A stretch of DNA of 64,000 nucleotides from Acidipila rosea (GTDB taxonomy: Bacteria; Acidobacteriota; Terriglobia; Terriglobales; Acidobacteriaceae), in the NCBI RefSeq assembly GCF_004339725.1, contig NZ_SMGK01000002.1, forward strand, positions 682,001 through 746,000. The letters are read 5' to 3'. Position numbers and translations under genes: made by a program. The notes beneath the pieces are model-generated. The model was given only the letters and a program-made list of their open reading frames with translations, had not been told where the DNA came from and ran no database searches. Shown here in pieces: positions 35,070 to 44,381 of this stretch; positions within the stretch are counted from its first letter, which is position 1, and each line of letters starts with the position of its first letter.

Positions 35070-35978
35070 CTAGTGTGTGCGCTCGACCAGGTAGGCTGCT
35101 ACAGCCTTTAGCCCGCCGGCGGCGCTGCCGTAGCAGGCAATCTCGGCAAAAGCCTCGTCGATCAGCTTCGCGGCATCTCTGCGGGACTGCTCGATTCCAA
35201 AGACGGCAGGCCACGTCGCCTTCACGCTGGCCACGTCTTTCCCGGCTGTCTTCCCCAGCTGCTCCGAGTTCTGCGTCACGTCCAGCACATCGTCGACAAT
35301 CTGGAACGCGAGGCCGGCCTTTCGTCCAAACTCCGTCAGCCTGCGCGCATCTTCGGCGTCTGCTCCGGCGTAGATGCCGCCCGCAACCACGCTCACGCGG
35401 ATCAGCGCGCCCGTCTTCGCGCGATGGATCGCATCCACCAGCTCCGCGGTAGGCTGCGCCTTTTCACTCTCGATATCCATCACCTGTCCACCGATCATGC
35501 CTTCTACCGTGCCCGTAGCCTGCGCAATCAGCCGGACAATCTCTACCGTAGCCGTCGCCGGGCAGCGCAGCCTGGCCAGCACTTCATAGGCCTGCGTCTG
35601 CAGCGCGTCTCCTGCAAGAATTGCGATCGCCTCGCCAAAGACAACATGGCAGGTTGGTTTGCCCCGGCGCAGGTCATCGTTATCGAGCGCTGGCAGGTCG
35701 TCGTGAATCAGAGAATAGGTGTGCAGCATTTCGAGCGCTGCGCCAAGTTCCTCCACTCCGCGCGGCATCTCGCTGCTGCGGGCCACCATGCGCGCCGCCT
35801 CCATCGCGAGCACCGGGCGCAGCCGCTTTCCGCCGGCAAAGATGCTGTGGCGCATCGCCTTATGAATGGAAACCGGAAGCACCGTCTCCGCTGGAAGCAG
35901 TCGATCAAGCGTGGCATCGATCAGCTCCACGCCGGACTGCACAATCTCTTTTACGTCGGCTTGCATCCCCATCATCAT
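35070..35978 (-). CDS. ispA: Polyprenyl diphosphate synthase, farnesyl/geranylgeranyl type
   Basis: Condenses IPP with allylic diphosphates to make C15-C20 isoprenoid chains. The first Asp-rich motif is LIHDDLPALDNDDLRRGK, the second is FQIVDDVLDV. GGKRLRPVL binds the diphosphate. 302 residues from the ATG at 35978. This ATG overlaps the stop of the upstream membrane-protein gene (ATGA, 35978-35975), so translation is coupled. The two-residue insertion in the first motif (DDLPALD) is typical of bacterial short-chain synthases. The exact chain length cannot be read from sequence. Confidence 0.93.
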   Translation of the reverse strand: MMMGMQADVKEIVQSGVELIDATLDRLLPAETVLPVSIHKAMRHSIFAGGKRLRPVLAMEAARMVARSSEMPRGVEELGAALEMLHTYSLIHDDLPALDNDDLRRGKPTCHVVFGEAIAILAGDALQTQAYEVLARLRCPATATVEIVRLIAQATGTVEGMIGGQVMDIESEKAQPTAELVDAIHRAKTGALIRVSVVAGGIYAGADAEDARRLTEFGRKAGLAFQIVDDVLDVTQNSEQLGKTAGKDVASVKATWPAVFGIEQSRRDAAKLIDEAFAEIACYGSAAGGLKAVAAYLVERTH

Positions 35979-37699
35979 ATCTGAAGTTTTCCCCTTTTCT
36001 TCAGCGCCAGCAGCACCAGCAGCGACGCGGCGGCTATCCCCCGGCCTGTCCACATATCGCCTGTAGCGGCGTAGTGCACCGTGATCTGCGACCGCCCTGC
36101 CGCGATGGGAATCGTCATTAGCCCGTCCTCACGATGAGGACGCGCGCTCACCGTCTGCCCGTTCCGGCGCACCTGCCACGCCGGATACTCCAGCAGCCGC
36201 AGCACTGCGAATCCCGGCTGCGGCGAGTCGATGGTGAAACTCATCCGCTCCGCGCCTTTCACCCTCGTCTGCACCGCTGCCGCGATGGTGTTCTCAACAT
36301 CAGGCTTCCAGTCCGGATTCTCCGGATCCACGCTCGATGCCTCTCCCGCATCTGCCCTGCGCAAGACCCTCACCAGCGGAGTCTGCTGCTCGACCTCGGC
36401 ATTTTTTACCCTGCTGGGCGTGTACTCGTCGCTGCCCTCGAAGCCTTCCGCCTGCAACGTCGCCCTCTGCGCACGTACATTGTCTTCATCGTCGCAGAAC
36501 TGCCAGAAGAAGTGGGAGGCCAGCAGCGTCATCAGCACTGTAATCGTCAGGATGGTCACCGCTCGAGTACGGATCGCGCCCCGGGTAGCAGCCTCCTGGA
36601 ACTGACCACGCAGCGCAAGCCCTGCCAGCGCCGCCGCCGCCATTCCCATCACCAGCAGCCAGCGCCAGGGGAACTGCAGGAACTTCATCTCCGGCATCGT
36701 CCGCCAGATCACATCGCTCCAGGGAAAGAGCAGCAGCGCTGCCAGCGCCGCTGCCGCCGTCATCGGCAGCCACAGGCCGCGCCGTTTGTCACGCGCGAGC
36801 AATGCCCCCGCCAGCGCAGACCCCAGCAGCGCCACCGCGATCCACGAAGCCGTTCTTAATACCTGATCGTGAAAGGGAGCGCCGGTATATCCAAACAGGA
36901 AGCTGTCCTCGATGCGCATGCCCGGCGCAACCGCGCGCGCTATCTCCACCCAGCGCTGCTCATAGAGCGCGGGCCACACGTAGACTGCCGCCATCCCCAG
37001 CCCAAGCACCACACCCCACGCCGCGCGCAGCACCAGCCGCAGGCTTCTCTCCCGGATGGCTGCAACCGCTACGATCACCGCGAGCAGATAGCAGCCCATC
37101 ACCGCCGACGGCGCATTGGTCAGCCACAGAGCCGCAACCACCAGCGCCAGCGGAACCGCCGCAGGCCGCTGGCGCAGCGCAAACAGCACCAGCAGCGGCA
37201 TCCACGCAGCGCTGACCAGCTCTCCATAAGCCGTTCGCTCATAGGCCACAAACAGCAGGTAGGGATTCACCAGGTACAGGCACGCCGCGACCGCCGCCGC
37301 ATCGTGCGTCATCCACTCGCAGGCCATCGTGTAGAAGGCGGCAACGCAGCCTGCAAGCGCCACCAGCGTAAAGGCCAGAGGCGTCCACGTCCACGGCAGC
37401 ACCGTGCCCAGCAGCGCTCCCAGCATCCAGGTGAGCGGCGGATAGAAGACGAAGCGCGGCTCGCCTGCGCCGTAGTTGGCTGCCGCCATCCAGTGCGGAT
37501 AGAAGACGCCATGCCGCCATGCCTGCGCCGCCTCCAGCCACGACTGCAGGTGAAAATCAAAGTCGTGCCCGCACGAGGCGCCTCGCCAGGCCAGCGGCAA
37601 CACCGTCACCAGCACACACAGCTGCAGCAGCACGCGGCGGCGATACTCCCGCGTGGCGTTGCTTGAAGCAGTATGCGGAAATCGGAACGATACCTTCAC
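35975..37699 (-). CDS. Polytopic membrane protein, PTPS-related / GT-C-like
   Basis: A 574-residue inner-membrane protein with about ten to eleven membrane segments and a soluble C-terminal domain from about residue 400. The early extracytoplasmic motif HDFDFHLQSW and the later YPPLTWML, VNPYLLFVAYERTAYGELVS and PWRWLLVMGMAA match the 6-pyruvoyl-tetrahydropterin-synthase-related membrane family, which resembles GT-C glycosyltransferases. If so, it would transfer sugars from a polyprenyl-phosphate donor (inference), and co-translation with a polyprenyl synthase would fit. It overlaps both neighbours by four bases. Confidence 0.72.
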   Translation of the reverse strand: MKVSFRFPHTASSNATREYRRRVLLQLCVLVTVLPLAWRGASCGHDFDFHLQSWLEAAQAWRHGVFYPHWMAAANYGAGEPRFVFYPPLTWMLGALLGTVLPWTWTPLAFTLVALAGCVAAFYTMACEWMTHDAAAVAACLYLVNPYLLFVAYERTAYGELVSAAWMPLLVLFALRQRPAAVPLALVVAALWLTNAPSAVMGCYLLAVIVAVAAIRERSLRLVLRAAWGVVLGLGMAAVYVWPALYEQRWVEIARAVAPGMRIEDSFLFGYTGAPFHDQVLRTASWIAVALLGSALAGALLARDKRRGLWLPMTAAAALAALLLFPWSDVIWRTMPEMKFLQFPWRWLLVMGMAAAALAGLALRGQFQEAATRGAIRTRAVTILTITVLMTLLASHFFWQFCDDEDNVRAQRATLQAEGFEGSDEYTPSRVKNAEVEQQTPLVRVLRRADAGEASSVDPENPDWKPDVENTIAAAVQTRVKGAERMSFTIDSPQPGFAVLRLLEYPAWQVRRNGQTVSARPHREDGLMTIPIAAGRSQITVHYAATGDMWTGRGIAAASLLVLLALKKRGKLQI

Positions 37700-40119
37700 G
37701 GCAGCAGGCGCAGCGTATGCGCGGTCGCCCTGCTCACCGCACCGTCACTGAAAGGCAGCGCGAAGGTCGTGCCTCCGTACCAGAACGGCCACTGGTCGCG
37801 ATAGTAGGGGCTCACCGGGTCGCCCGACTGCCCCATCACGATATTCTCCGTCGCCCCGTCGATATCGCTCCAGTCGATGGTGAACCTCTGCGAAGGCCCG
37901 AAGTAGCTGCCCACCTGCTTCACCGTCGTGGTGTCGCCGGACTGCGGCTGCACACCCGTGCCCGTCCATCCCTTGAACCATGGCAGCAGCGAGTAGAGCG
38001 GATGCACAATCACCACCGGATGCGAGTAGCCATACCGCCACTTGGTCAGGTCCGCGGGCGCATGTGCTTCGCGCATCCCCGTCTCAACGCACGCCGCGAG
38101 AAAGTCGTCCCAGTTCGCATACGGCTTTGGCAGCCACGCTGCTGGCGCATGCATCACCAGCTCTTCCATTGCAAAGTCGCGCTCGCTCCACTGGTAGGCA
38201 CGCCACTCCGCTCCCAGCTTCGGCTCGAGCAGCATCGGCCAGAAGGCGCTCCGCGCTGCAGCCACTACCGCCGCCGCCGGCGAGTCGATGCTCACCTCGC
38301 CATTCCACGACCGCATCAGGTCTGCCGCCTGCCGCAACTTTGCATCCGCCTTGCCTGCATGGTCGATCGCGTAGGCAAACCGCTGCCCCAGCTCCTGGTC
38401 AACCTCGGAGTAGATGTCGGTCTGCAACGTCAGCATATTCGCCGGTGTCAGCTTGTCCTTGCCCGCCAGCCACTTCCAGATGCGTTCGTTGCGATACGGC
38501 TCCGCCCACTCCAGCGTCATCGGGTGCGGATATCCGTCCGGTGTAATCCGCGAGTTTGCCGTGGCAATGATGCCCGCTGGCGGATCAAGCGTGCTCGGCA
38601 GTTCATCGAACGGGATGAAGCCCTGCCACTCATGCTGTTCGTCCGCAATGGGCATGCCCGTCAGGCCGCCCGGCCGTTCTGGAATATAGCCGACCGCCTG
38701 GTATCCGATGTGCCCCTGATCGTCGGCATACACAACATTCAGCGTCGGCGCCCACCATCTGCGCAGCGCTTCGCGAAACGACTTCCAGTCGGTCGCGCTG
38801 TCCAGCTCAAAGAGCGGAATTCCATCCGCAGAAGGGTCATACCCTGACCACCGCAGCGAGAGCGTTCTCTGCTCATGCGGCAGCAGCTGCGAGATCACTG
38901 GGCCATGGTCGGTGCGCTCCACCGTCAGCTCCACGTCGCTGCTGCCGCGCACGCGGATCGTCTCCCGGCTGCGCTCGAAGGGCCGCCATGCGCCGCCCGC
39001 TCCCATGTATTCGCCGTGTCCGTTGGTGCGCTCCACATACAGGTCCTGCGTATCGCCGTAGAGCGCCGTGAATCCCCATGCGATGTGGTCGTTATGCCCT
39101 GCGGTGATCAGCGGCAGACCAGGCACCGTCACCCCCGCGGCGTGAAAGGCTCCGGCATGCAGGTCGCTCTCGTACCAGATGTTCGGAATCGCATGGCCCA
39201 GGTGCATGTCATTGGACAGCATTGGCTTGCCTGACGCGGTATGTTCCCCGGAGACGACCCACTCGTTCGATCCGGCGATGCACTCCTCGCAATCGCTGCT
39301 CTTCGTCGCATCGCGCAGCCGCAGCAGGTCGCGCAGCACTGCCTGCGAAGAGTCCAGCGGCACCATCGGCTCGCTTTGTCCCGGCGCGGTGATATCCGGC
39401 TCCGTCGTCACTGGCGGATGATCGCGCCACGAGCCTGTGGGGTAGAGCGCCGCTGCCAGCGTCGGCCCCAGCCGCGCCGTAACCTGCTCCCGCTCCAGCT
39501 TGTGCTGCCACCGCTCATCGAGCATCTGCACCATGCTCAGCGCCACGGCCAGCGAGTCGGTCGTCGTCCACGCCCGCGGCTTGTACATCAGCAGCCGAAA
39601 CTCTGCCGGAAGATTTTTCTGATGGCTCTCGATATAGGCGTTGACGCCGCGAGCATAATCCTCAAACAGCCGCCGGTCCTGCGGGGGCAGGTTTCCCGCG
39701 ATGCGCTCCGCCGTATCGCCTATGGCCAGCACCCGCTGCGTCCTGTCGTGCGCCACGAAGCTCTTGCCCAGGATCTCTGCCGCATCGCCCAGGGCCATGC
39801 GCCGGGCCATGTCCATCTGCCACAGCCGGTCCTGCGCCGTGACGTAACCCTGCGCTTCGAGCAGGTCATCGAGATTCGCAGCGTCAATGTGGGGCACGCC
39901 GTGGCCATCGCGCCGGACCGTCACCGGCGCCTGCAGCCCGCTCAGGCGCAACTCGCCCTCCAGCTGCGGCAGCTGCTTGTGCATCGCTCGCATCAGCCAG
40001 TAGCCGCCGAAGCCGGCGCTCACCAGCCCTCCGAGCAATATCAATACAATCAGTCCTGCAACAATGCGCAGCAGCGGATGCTGGCGCTCCTCGAGTTCAA
40101 CAGTTCTGCCAAGGTTCAT
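37696..40119 (-). CDS. Penicillin acylase family N-terminal-nucleophile hydrolase
   Basis: Extracytoplasmic amidase of 807 residues. One N-terminal membrane anchor or uncleaved signal (IVAGLIVLILLGGLVSAGFG) is followed by the alpha chain (VTVRRDGHGVPHI, YVTAQDRLWQMDMARR). Self-cleavage is expected before S284 in IAGSNEWVVSG, which then becomes the catalytic serine of the beta chain. GHNDHIAWGFTALYGD and TANSRITPDGYP are further family motifs. Substrates may include acyl-homoserine lactones or acylated amino compounds. It is first in a four-gene operon; its stop overlaps the next start (37699-37696). Confidence 0.92.
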   Translation of the reverse strand: MNLGRTVELEERQHPLLRIVAGLIVLILLGGLVSAGFGGYWLMRAMHKQLPQLEGELRLSGLQAPVTVRRDGHGVPHIDAANLDDLLEAQGYVTAQDRLWQMDMARRMALGDAAEILGKSFVAHDRTQRVLAIGDTAERIAGNLPPQDRRLFEDYARGVNAYIESHQKNLPAEFRLLMYKPRAWTTTDSLAVALSMVQMLDERWQHKLEREQVTARLGPTLAAALYPTGSWRDHPPVTTEPDITAPGQSEPMVPLDSSQAVLRDLLRLRDATKSSDCEECIAGSNEWVVSGEHTASGKPMLSNDMHLGHAIPNIWYESDLHAGAFHAAGVTVPGLPLITAGHNDHIAWGFTALYGDTQDLYVERTNGHGEYMGAGGAWRPFERSRETIRVRGSSDVELTVERTDHGPVISQLLPHEQRTLSLRWSGYDPSADGIPLFELDSATDWKSFREALRRWWAPTLNVVYADDQGHIGYQAVGYIPERPGGLTGMPIADEQHEWQGFIPFDELPSTLDPPAGIIATANSRITPDGYPHPMTLEWAEPYRNERIWKWLAGKDKLTPANMLTLQTDIYSEVDQELGQRFAYAIDHAGKADAKLRQAADLMRSWNGEVSIDSPAAAVVAAARSAFWPMLLEPKLGAEWRAYQWSERDFAMEELVMHAPAAWLPKPYANWDDFLAACVETGMREAHAPADLTKWRYGYSHPVVIVHPLYSLLPWFKGWTGTGVQPQSGDTTTVKQVGSYFGPSQRFTIDWSDIDGATENIVMGQSGDPVSPYYRDQWPFWYGGTTFALPFSDGAVSRATAHTLRLLP

Positions 40120-40169
40120 CCCGCAGACATTGTCTCATCCGCGCCAATCGCAGCGACGCAGGCCGTGGC

Positions 40170-41036
40170 TCAGACCGTCGCGATCCGCTGCATCAGGTCA
40201 TGCTGCTCGGCCGCATTCTCTGCGCCGATCGTGAAAGCGTCCAGCACACCCGTTCCCAGCGCAAAGCGAAGCGCCTCATCCTGTCGCGTCCGCATCGCGC
40301 CCTGACCCAGGATCTTCATCCCCACGATTCCCTTACCCGAGGCTCGCATCTCCTTCACCACCTCGATCACCGTGTCGGGATGCGCATCCATGTGCGCGCC
40401 CACCGGGTTCAGGCGCACCAGATCCACCTCCACCCACGGAGACTTCGCAGCCGCGCGCAGCGCGCCCAGCGTGTGGCAGGAGACCCCATGCGCGCGAATA
40501 TGCCCCTTCGCTTTCGCCTCGGAGAAAACATCCATCACTCCCTGGTAGCGGCTCGTCCAGTCGTCCTCGGTGAGGCAGTGCATCAGGCAGATGTCGATGT
40601 ACTCCGTACCCAGCTCTTTGCGGAAGCGCTCCAGGTCGGCCTTGGCCTGCGCCGGATCGCGCGAGTCGCACTTCGTCATCACCACCACCTTCTCGCGCGG
40701 AATATGCTTCAACGCCTCCGCAACGTCCGGGTGGCTGCCGTAGGAGTCCGCCGTGTCGAAGAATCGCAGCCCGCGATCATAGCCCGTCAGCAGCAGCTGC
40801 GGCAGCTTGTTTGTCCGCGTCTGGTTCGAGGCTCCGCCGCCGCCGATCGTCCCCGTACCCATGGCCAGGCGCGAGGTGCGAATCCCCGTCTTCCCCAGCG
40901 TGACCATGTCGGTCGCCTTGAACGTCTGCGTCGGCACAGCCAGCGGCGCATCCAGCACCGAGCCAAAGGAATGAGGACCAAGCAGAGCAGCCCCCGCGCC
41001 GAGGGCCGTCCCGGTTAGAAATTTTCTGCGATTCAT
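40170..41036 (-). CDS. Tat-exported aldo/keto reductase
   Basis: NAD(P)H-dependent oxidoreductase with a TIM barrel. A Tat-type signal (MNRRKFLTG, then a hydrophobic Ala/Gly core) is unusual for this mostly cytoplasmic family and suggests a periplasmic or exported protein. The catalytic tetrad is visible: D95 and Y99 (FFDTADSYG), K122 (VVVMTKCD) and H153 (ICLMHCLTE). 288 residues from the ATG at 41036; the frame is open 63 bases further from a GTG. Substrate unknown. Confidence 0.88.
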   Translation of the reverse strand: MNRRKFLTGTALGAGAALLGPHSFGSVLDAPLAVPTQTFKATDMVTLGKTGIRTSRLAMGTGTIGGGGASNQTRTNKLPQLLLTGYDRGLRFFDTADSYGSHPDVAEALKHIPREKVVVMTKCDSRDPAQAKADLERFRKELGTEYIDICLMHCLTEDDWTSRYQGVMDVFSEAKAKGHIRAHGVSCHTLGALRAAAKSPWVEVDLVRLNPVGAHMDAHPDTVIEVVKEMRASGKGIVGMKILGQGAMRTRQDEALRFALGTGVLDAFTIGAENAAEQHDLMQRIATV

Positions 41037-41076
41037 AACTTCACCTGGAAGGGAGATTGGCCTTACGCATTCGCAG

Positions 41077-42033
41077 TCAGGATACGCCTCTGCGTGCACG
41101 CCTGTCGGCCTCCATTGCAGGAAATTCCGGGCCTCGCCTTCCCCACCACAGCCACATCAGCAGCGCCATTGCCAGCAGCAGCGGCACCACCAGCAGGCTG
41201 CCCTCCGGCCCCGTCAAGCCTCCGCTCCACAGCAGTCCGCCCGCAGGATGCGTGGCCAGCAGGTGCCCTTTCACCGCCAGTCCGCTGTCGGACGTGCCGT
41301 AGAAATACGACTCTCCCCAGTCCCACGCTGCGTGAAATCCCAGCGCCCACCACAGAGATCCCGTATACCAGAGGCTCAGGCAGAAGATCAGCCCGATGGC
41401 CCCGGCTGAGAACAACCCCACCGGCGACTCGCCCGGATTGCTGCCATGGATCGAGCCGAACGCCACCGACAGTAGCAGCGCGCTCCACCAGAAGCCAATC
41501 CCCCGCGCCACCCTGAACTGCAGATAGCCCCGCAGCAGCGACTCCTCAAAGAGCGCCACCAGCAGGAAAACTCCCGCCCACTCCAGTCCATACCTGATGG
41601 CCACGGCGCCGCTCAGCATCCGCCCATCGACGACCAGCAGCCTCGCCTTCCACAAGGCTCCCACCAGCGCCGAGACGGCAGCAAAGCCGCACAGCAGCCC
41701 GCCTGCGAACCGCACCAGCTTCGCCCGTCCCAGGTAGCCGTAAGAGAGCACAGGACGCCCTTCCGCACGCGCCATGATCGCGGTTGCCGCCAGCACAGCC
41801 AGCGCTTGAAGCCCTTCGCCGACAGCTCCGCCCCGCGGCGTCATCGGCGCGTTACGGGCGGGAGGATGAGGAACGAAGTGGTGAACCGCCCATCCCATGC
41901 CCGCCGCAAACACCACCACCAGCAAGGCATAGAGCAACACGCTCCATCCGGCACGGACCCCTTCCCGGCCAATAAAAATCCAATGCAGCTGCCGCTCTTT
42001 CTGCGGTTCACTCTCCAGCAGTTCGTCGTCCAT
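41077..42033 (-). CDS. CPBP family intramembrane glutamic endopeptidase
   Basis: Membrane protease of the CAAX/Abi (Rce1) type with about eight membrane segments and 318 residues. The catalytic motif is E163-E164-x3-R168 (FEESLLRGYLQ); the second motif is F-x3-H196 (FGSIHG); the third is HAAWDWGES. I start at the ATG at 42033, which has AGGAGG four to five bases upstream, rather than 27 bases earlier. Bacterial members act in bacteriocin maturation or immunity or have unknown targets. It is followed on the same strand by the aldo/keto reductase after 40 bases. Confidence 0.9.
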   Translation of the reverse strand: MDDELLESEPQKERQLHWIFIGREGVRAGWSVLLYALLVVVFAAGMGWAVHHFVPHPPARNAPMTPRGGAVGEGLQALAVLAATAIMARAEGRPVLSYGYLGRAKLVRFAGGLLCGFAAVSALVGALWKARLLVVDGRMLSGAVAIRYGLEWAGVFLLVALFEESLLRGYLQFRVARGIGFWWSALLLSVAFGSIHGSNPGESPVGLFSAGAIGLIFCLSLWYTGSLWWALGFHAAWDWGESYFYGTSDSGLAVKGHLLATHPAGGLLWSGGLTGPEGSLLVVPLLLAMALLMWLWWGRRGPEFPAMEADRRARRGVS

Positions 42034-42188
42034 GCGCCTCCTCTTTATCGGGAATATCACTGGTCAGCTTAATATGAATTCGCGCTCCGGTTCTTCTGCC
42101 GCCGGTCCGCTCCTTGACATTGCAGTCAACCCCGGCAATCCTAGTAAATTCCGGCATCAACACTTTTCACTCTCATGGAGTCTCTATT

Positions 42189-43178
42189 TTGAACGTTCGC
42201 GTCTTCTACCACGACAAATGCTTCGATGGGGCCTGCTCGGCTTCGCTCTTTGCCCGCTTCCATCGTGAATGCATCCGTGGCGACGCTGCTTACACCTACC
42301 ATGGACTTGTCCACCGCGCCGGCGCGCTCTTCAATGAAGCCGACTTCACCGGCGACGAAAACGCCATCGTGGACTTCAAGTACTCCGCCTCGCCCGCCAT
42401 CACCTGGTGGTTCGATCATCATCTCAGCGCCTTCCTCACCCCTGAGGACCATCAGCAATATCTCCGCGGCCTCGCCGACGGCAGCTTCAGCTCCCGCCGA
42501 TTCTACGATCCCGATTACACCTCCTGCACCAGCTTCCTGGCGCACATCGCCTCCACCCGCTTCGGCTTCGACGCCGCGCCCGTCGCGGAGCTGATCCACT
42601 GGGCCGACATTGTCGACGGAGCCCTTTACGAGAGCCCCGAGGCAGCCGTCGAGATGGCTGCGCCCGCCATGAAGCTGACGCTCATCATCGAGTCCACGCA
42701 GGACCCGGCCTTCATCCCCCGGCTCATTCCCCTGCTCACCACCATGCCGCTCGCCGAGGTGCTGGAGCAGCCCTTTGTCGCCGAACTGCTGCCGCCCCTG
42801 CTGGATCGCCACCGCGAGGCCCTCGCCCTCATCCGCGAGCGTTCTGAAGAGAAAGACGGCACCATCTACTTCGACATCACCGACCGCCAGCTTGAGGGCT
42901 ACAACAAGTTCATCCCCTACTACCTGCACCCGCAGGCCACCTACTCCATCGGCCTCTCGAAGTCGAGCTTTCGCACCAAGGTCGCCGTCGGCTCGAACCC
43001 CTGGACCAAGGCCGACCCGGAAAAAATGGTCAACCTCGCCACCATCTGTGAACGCTACGGCGGCGGCGGCCACGCCCGCGTCGGCGCCATCAGCTTCCCG
43101 CCCGACCGCTCCGACGAAGCCCGCAAGGCAGCCGCCGAGATCGTCGCCGAACTCCGCGCCGCAAACCCCTTCGCCTAG
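42189..43178 (+). CDS. DHH family phosphoesterase
   Basis: Phosphodiesterase of 329 residues with metal ligands H8, D9 and D13 (FYHDKCFDGACSA), D76-H77-H78 (WWFDHHLSAF) and the C-terminal DHHA1 motif GGGGH (291-295, RYGGGGHARVGAISF). The first motif (HD-x3-D) resembles nanoRNase/oligoribonuclease types more than RecJ. The likely start is TTG at 42189, with GGAG eight bases upstream; the open frame goes back to 42114 but with no site there. The preferred substrate (short RNA, pAp or cyclic dinucleotide products) is unknown. Confidence 0.85.
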   Translation: MNVRVFYHDKCFDGACSASLFARFHRECIRGDAAYTYHGLVHRAGALFNEADFTGDENAIVDFKYSASPAITWWFDHHLSAFLTPEDHQQYLRGLADGSFSSRRFYDPDYTSCTSFLAHIASTRFGFDAAPVAELIHWADIVDGALYESPEAAVEMAAPAMKLTLIIESTQDPAFIPRLIPLLTTMPLAEVLEQPFVAELLPPLLDRHREALALIRERSEEKDGTIYFDITDRQLEGYNKFIPYYLHPQATYSIGLSKSSFRTKVAVGSNPWTKADPEKMVNLATICERYGGGGHARVGAISFPPDRSDEARKAAAEIVAELRAANPFA

Positions 43179-43195
43179 CCCGGCCGCTCTCCCGC

Positions 43196-43224
43196 ACGGA
43201 GCATGCCTCTTCCGCATGCTCCGT
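43196..43224 (+). terminator. Perfect 11-base hairpin after the DHH gene
   Basis: acggagcatgc (43196-43206) pairs exactly with 43214-43224 around a seven-base loop, 18 bases after the stop codon. No T-run follows; it may be a terminator or 3'-end stabiliser. Confidence 0.5.
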
Positions 43225-43294
43225 CGCCCCCGGTCGGAAAGCCCGGTCGGGGAGCCCACTCCGGGCACGCCGATTCTGCTATCGTCATCAGCGT

Positions 43295-44377
43295 ATGAAG
43301 CACATCCTTTCCGCACTCCTTTTGCTCTCCCTGTCCTCCGCCGTCCCTGCCGCTGCTCCCTGGACCATCGGCCCCTTCACTCGCCCGGCCAGCGGTAATC
43401 CCGTCATCCGGCCCAATCCCGAGAGCACCTTCCCCGATCCCATCGCTCACCAGCAGATTCACTGGGAGGCGCTGCACACCTTCAACCCGGCGGCCATTGT
43501 CCGCAATGGCCATGTTTTCGTGCTCTACCGCGCAGAAGACAACACCGGCTCCATGCAGATCGGCATGCACACCTCGCGGCTGGGCCTGGCGGAGAGCAGC
43601 GACGGCATCCACTTCACCCGCCGCCCCGAGCCCGTCTTCTACCCTGCGCCGGACGCGCAGCAGCAGCGCGAGTGGCCCGGCGGCGTTGAAGATCCGCGCC
43701 TCGTCGAGTCCCCCGACGGCGACTATGTCCTCACCTACACGCAGTGGAATCGCAAGACCTACACCGTCGGCATCGCCACCTCGCGCGACCTGCTCCACTG
43801 GACGAAGTATGGGCCGGCCTTTGGCAGCCGCGACCTGGGCCACTACAAATCGGCGGGCATCGTCACCCGGCTGACCAACGGCCGCCTCATCGCCGCACGC
43901 ATCGACGGCAAATACTGGATGTATTGGGGCGAAGGCGCCATCCATCTCGCCACCTCCACTGACCTGATTCACTGGACACCCGTCGATGACGCCAACGGTC
44001 AGCCGAGCGAGCTGCTGCGCCCCCGGCCCGGCCACTTCGACAGCACCTTTCCTGAGACAGGTCCGCCGCCCGTGCTCACCAGCCGCGGCATCGTCGTGCT
44101 CTATAACGGAAAGAATGCGGTCACCGGCGGAGATCCTGCCCTCGGCCCCAACGCTTACGCCGCAGGCGAAGCGCTCTTCGACGCGCAGAATCCGCGTCAT
44201 CTCCTCGCCCAGACCGCAGAGCCGGTGCTCAAGCCCGAGCTGCCCTATGAAAAGACCGGCCAGTACGCCGCAGGAACCACCTTCGCCGAAGGACTGGTGT
44301 ACTTCCACCGACGCTGGCTGCTCTACTACGGCTGCGCCGACTCGCTCGTCGCCGTAGCCATGGCGCCCGCGAGGTAG
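43295..44377 (+). CDS. Secreted GH130 family beta-mannoside hydrolase/phosphorylase
   Basis: Five-bladed propeller enzyme of 360 residues. A signal peptide (LSALLLLSLSSAVPAAA) marks it as exported. Family motifs are FNPAAIVRNGHVFVLYRAED, TSRLGLAESSDGIHF and WPGGVEDPRL with the catalytic Asp D133. GH130 includes mannosyl-glucose phosphorylases and beta-1,2-mannosidases. Export argues for a hydrolase, because the periplasm offers little phosphate for phosphorolysis (inference). It stands alone between the DHH gene and the convergent enoyl-CoA hydratase. Confidence 0.85.
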   Translation: MKHILSALLLLSLSSAVPAAAPWTIGPFTRPASGNPVIRPNPESTFPDPIAHQQIHWEALHTFNPAAIVRNGHVFVLYRAEDNTGSMQIGMHTSRLGLAESSDGIHFTRRPEPVFYPAPDAQQQREWPGGVEDPRLVESPDGDYVLTYTQWNRKTYTVGIATSRDLLHWTKYGPAFGSRDLGHYKSAGIVTRLTNGRLIAARIDGKYWMYWGEGAIHLATSTDLIHWTPVDDANGQPSELLRPRPGHFDSTFPETGPPPVLTSRGIVVLYNGKNAVTGGDPALGPNAYAAGEALFDAQNPRHLLAQTAEPVLKPELPYEKTGQYAAGTTFAEGLVYFHRRWLLYYGCADSLVAVAMAPAR

Positions 44378-44381
44378 CGGG

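Noticed and set aside
37519..38847. 442-codon open frame on the plus strand across the membrane-protein and acylase genes
   Set aside because: Arg/Gln/His-rich composition, no start signal, and it runs antisense across two conserved genes.
42141..43316. 391-codon open frame on the minus strand opposite the DHH gene
   Set aside because: Antisense shadow with Gly/Val/Asp-rich composition; the plus-strand DHH motifs are complete.
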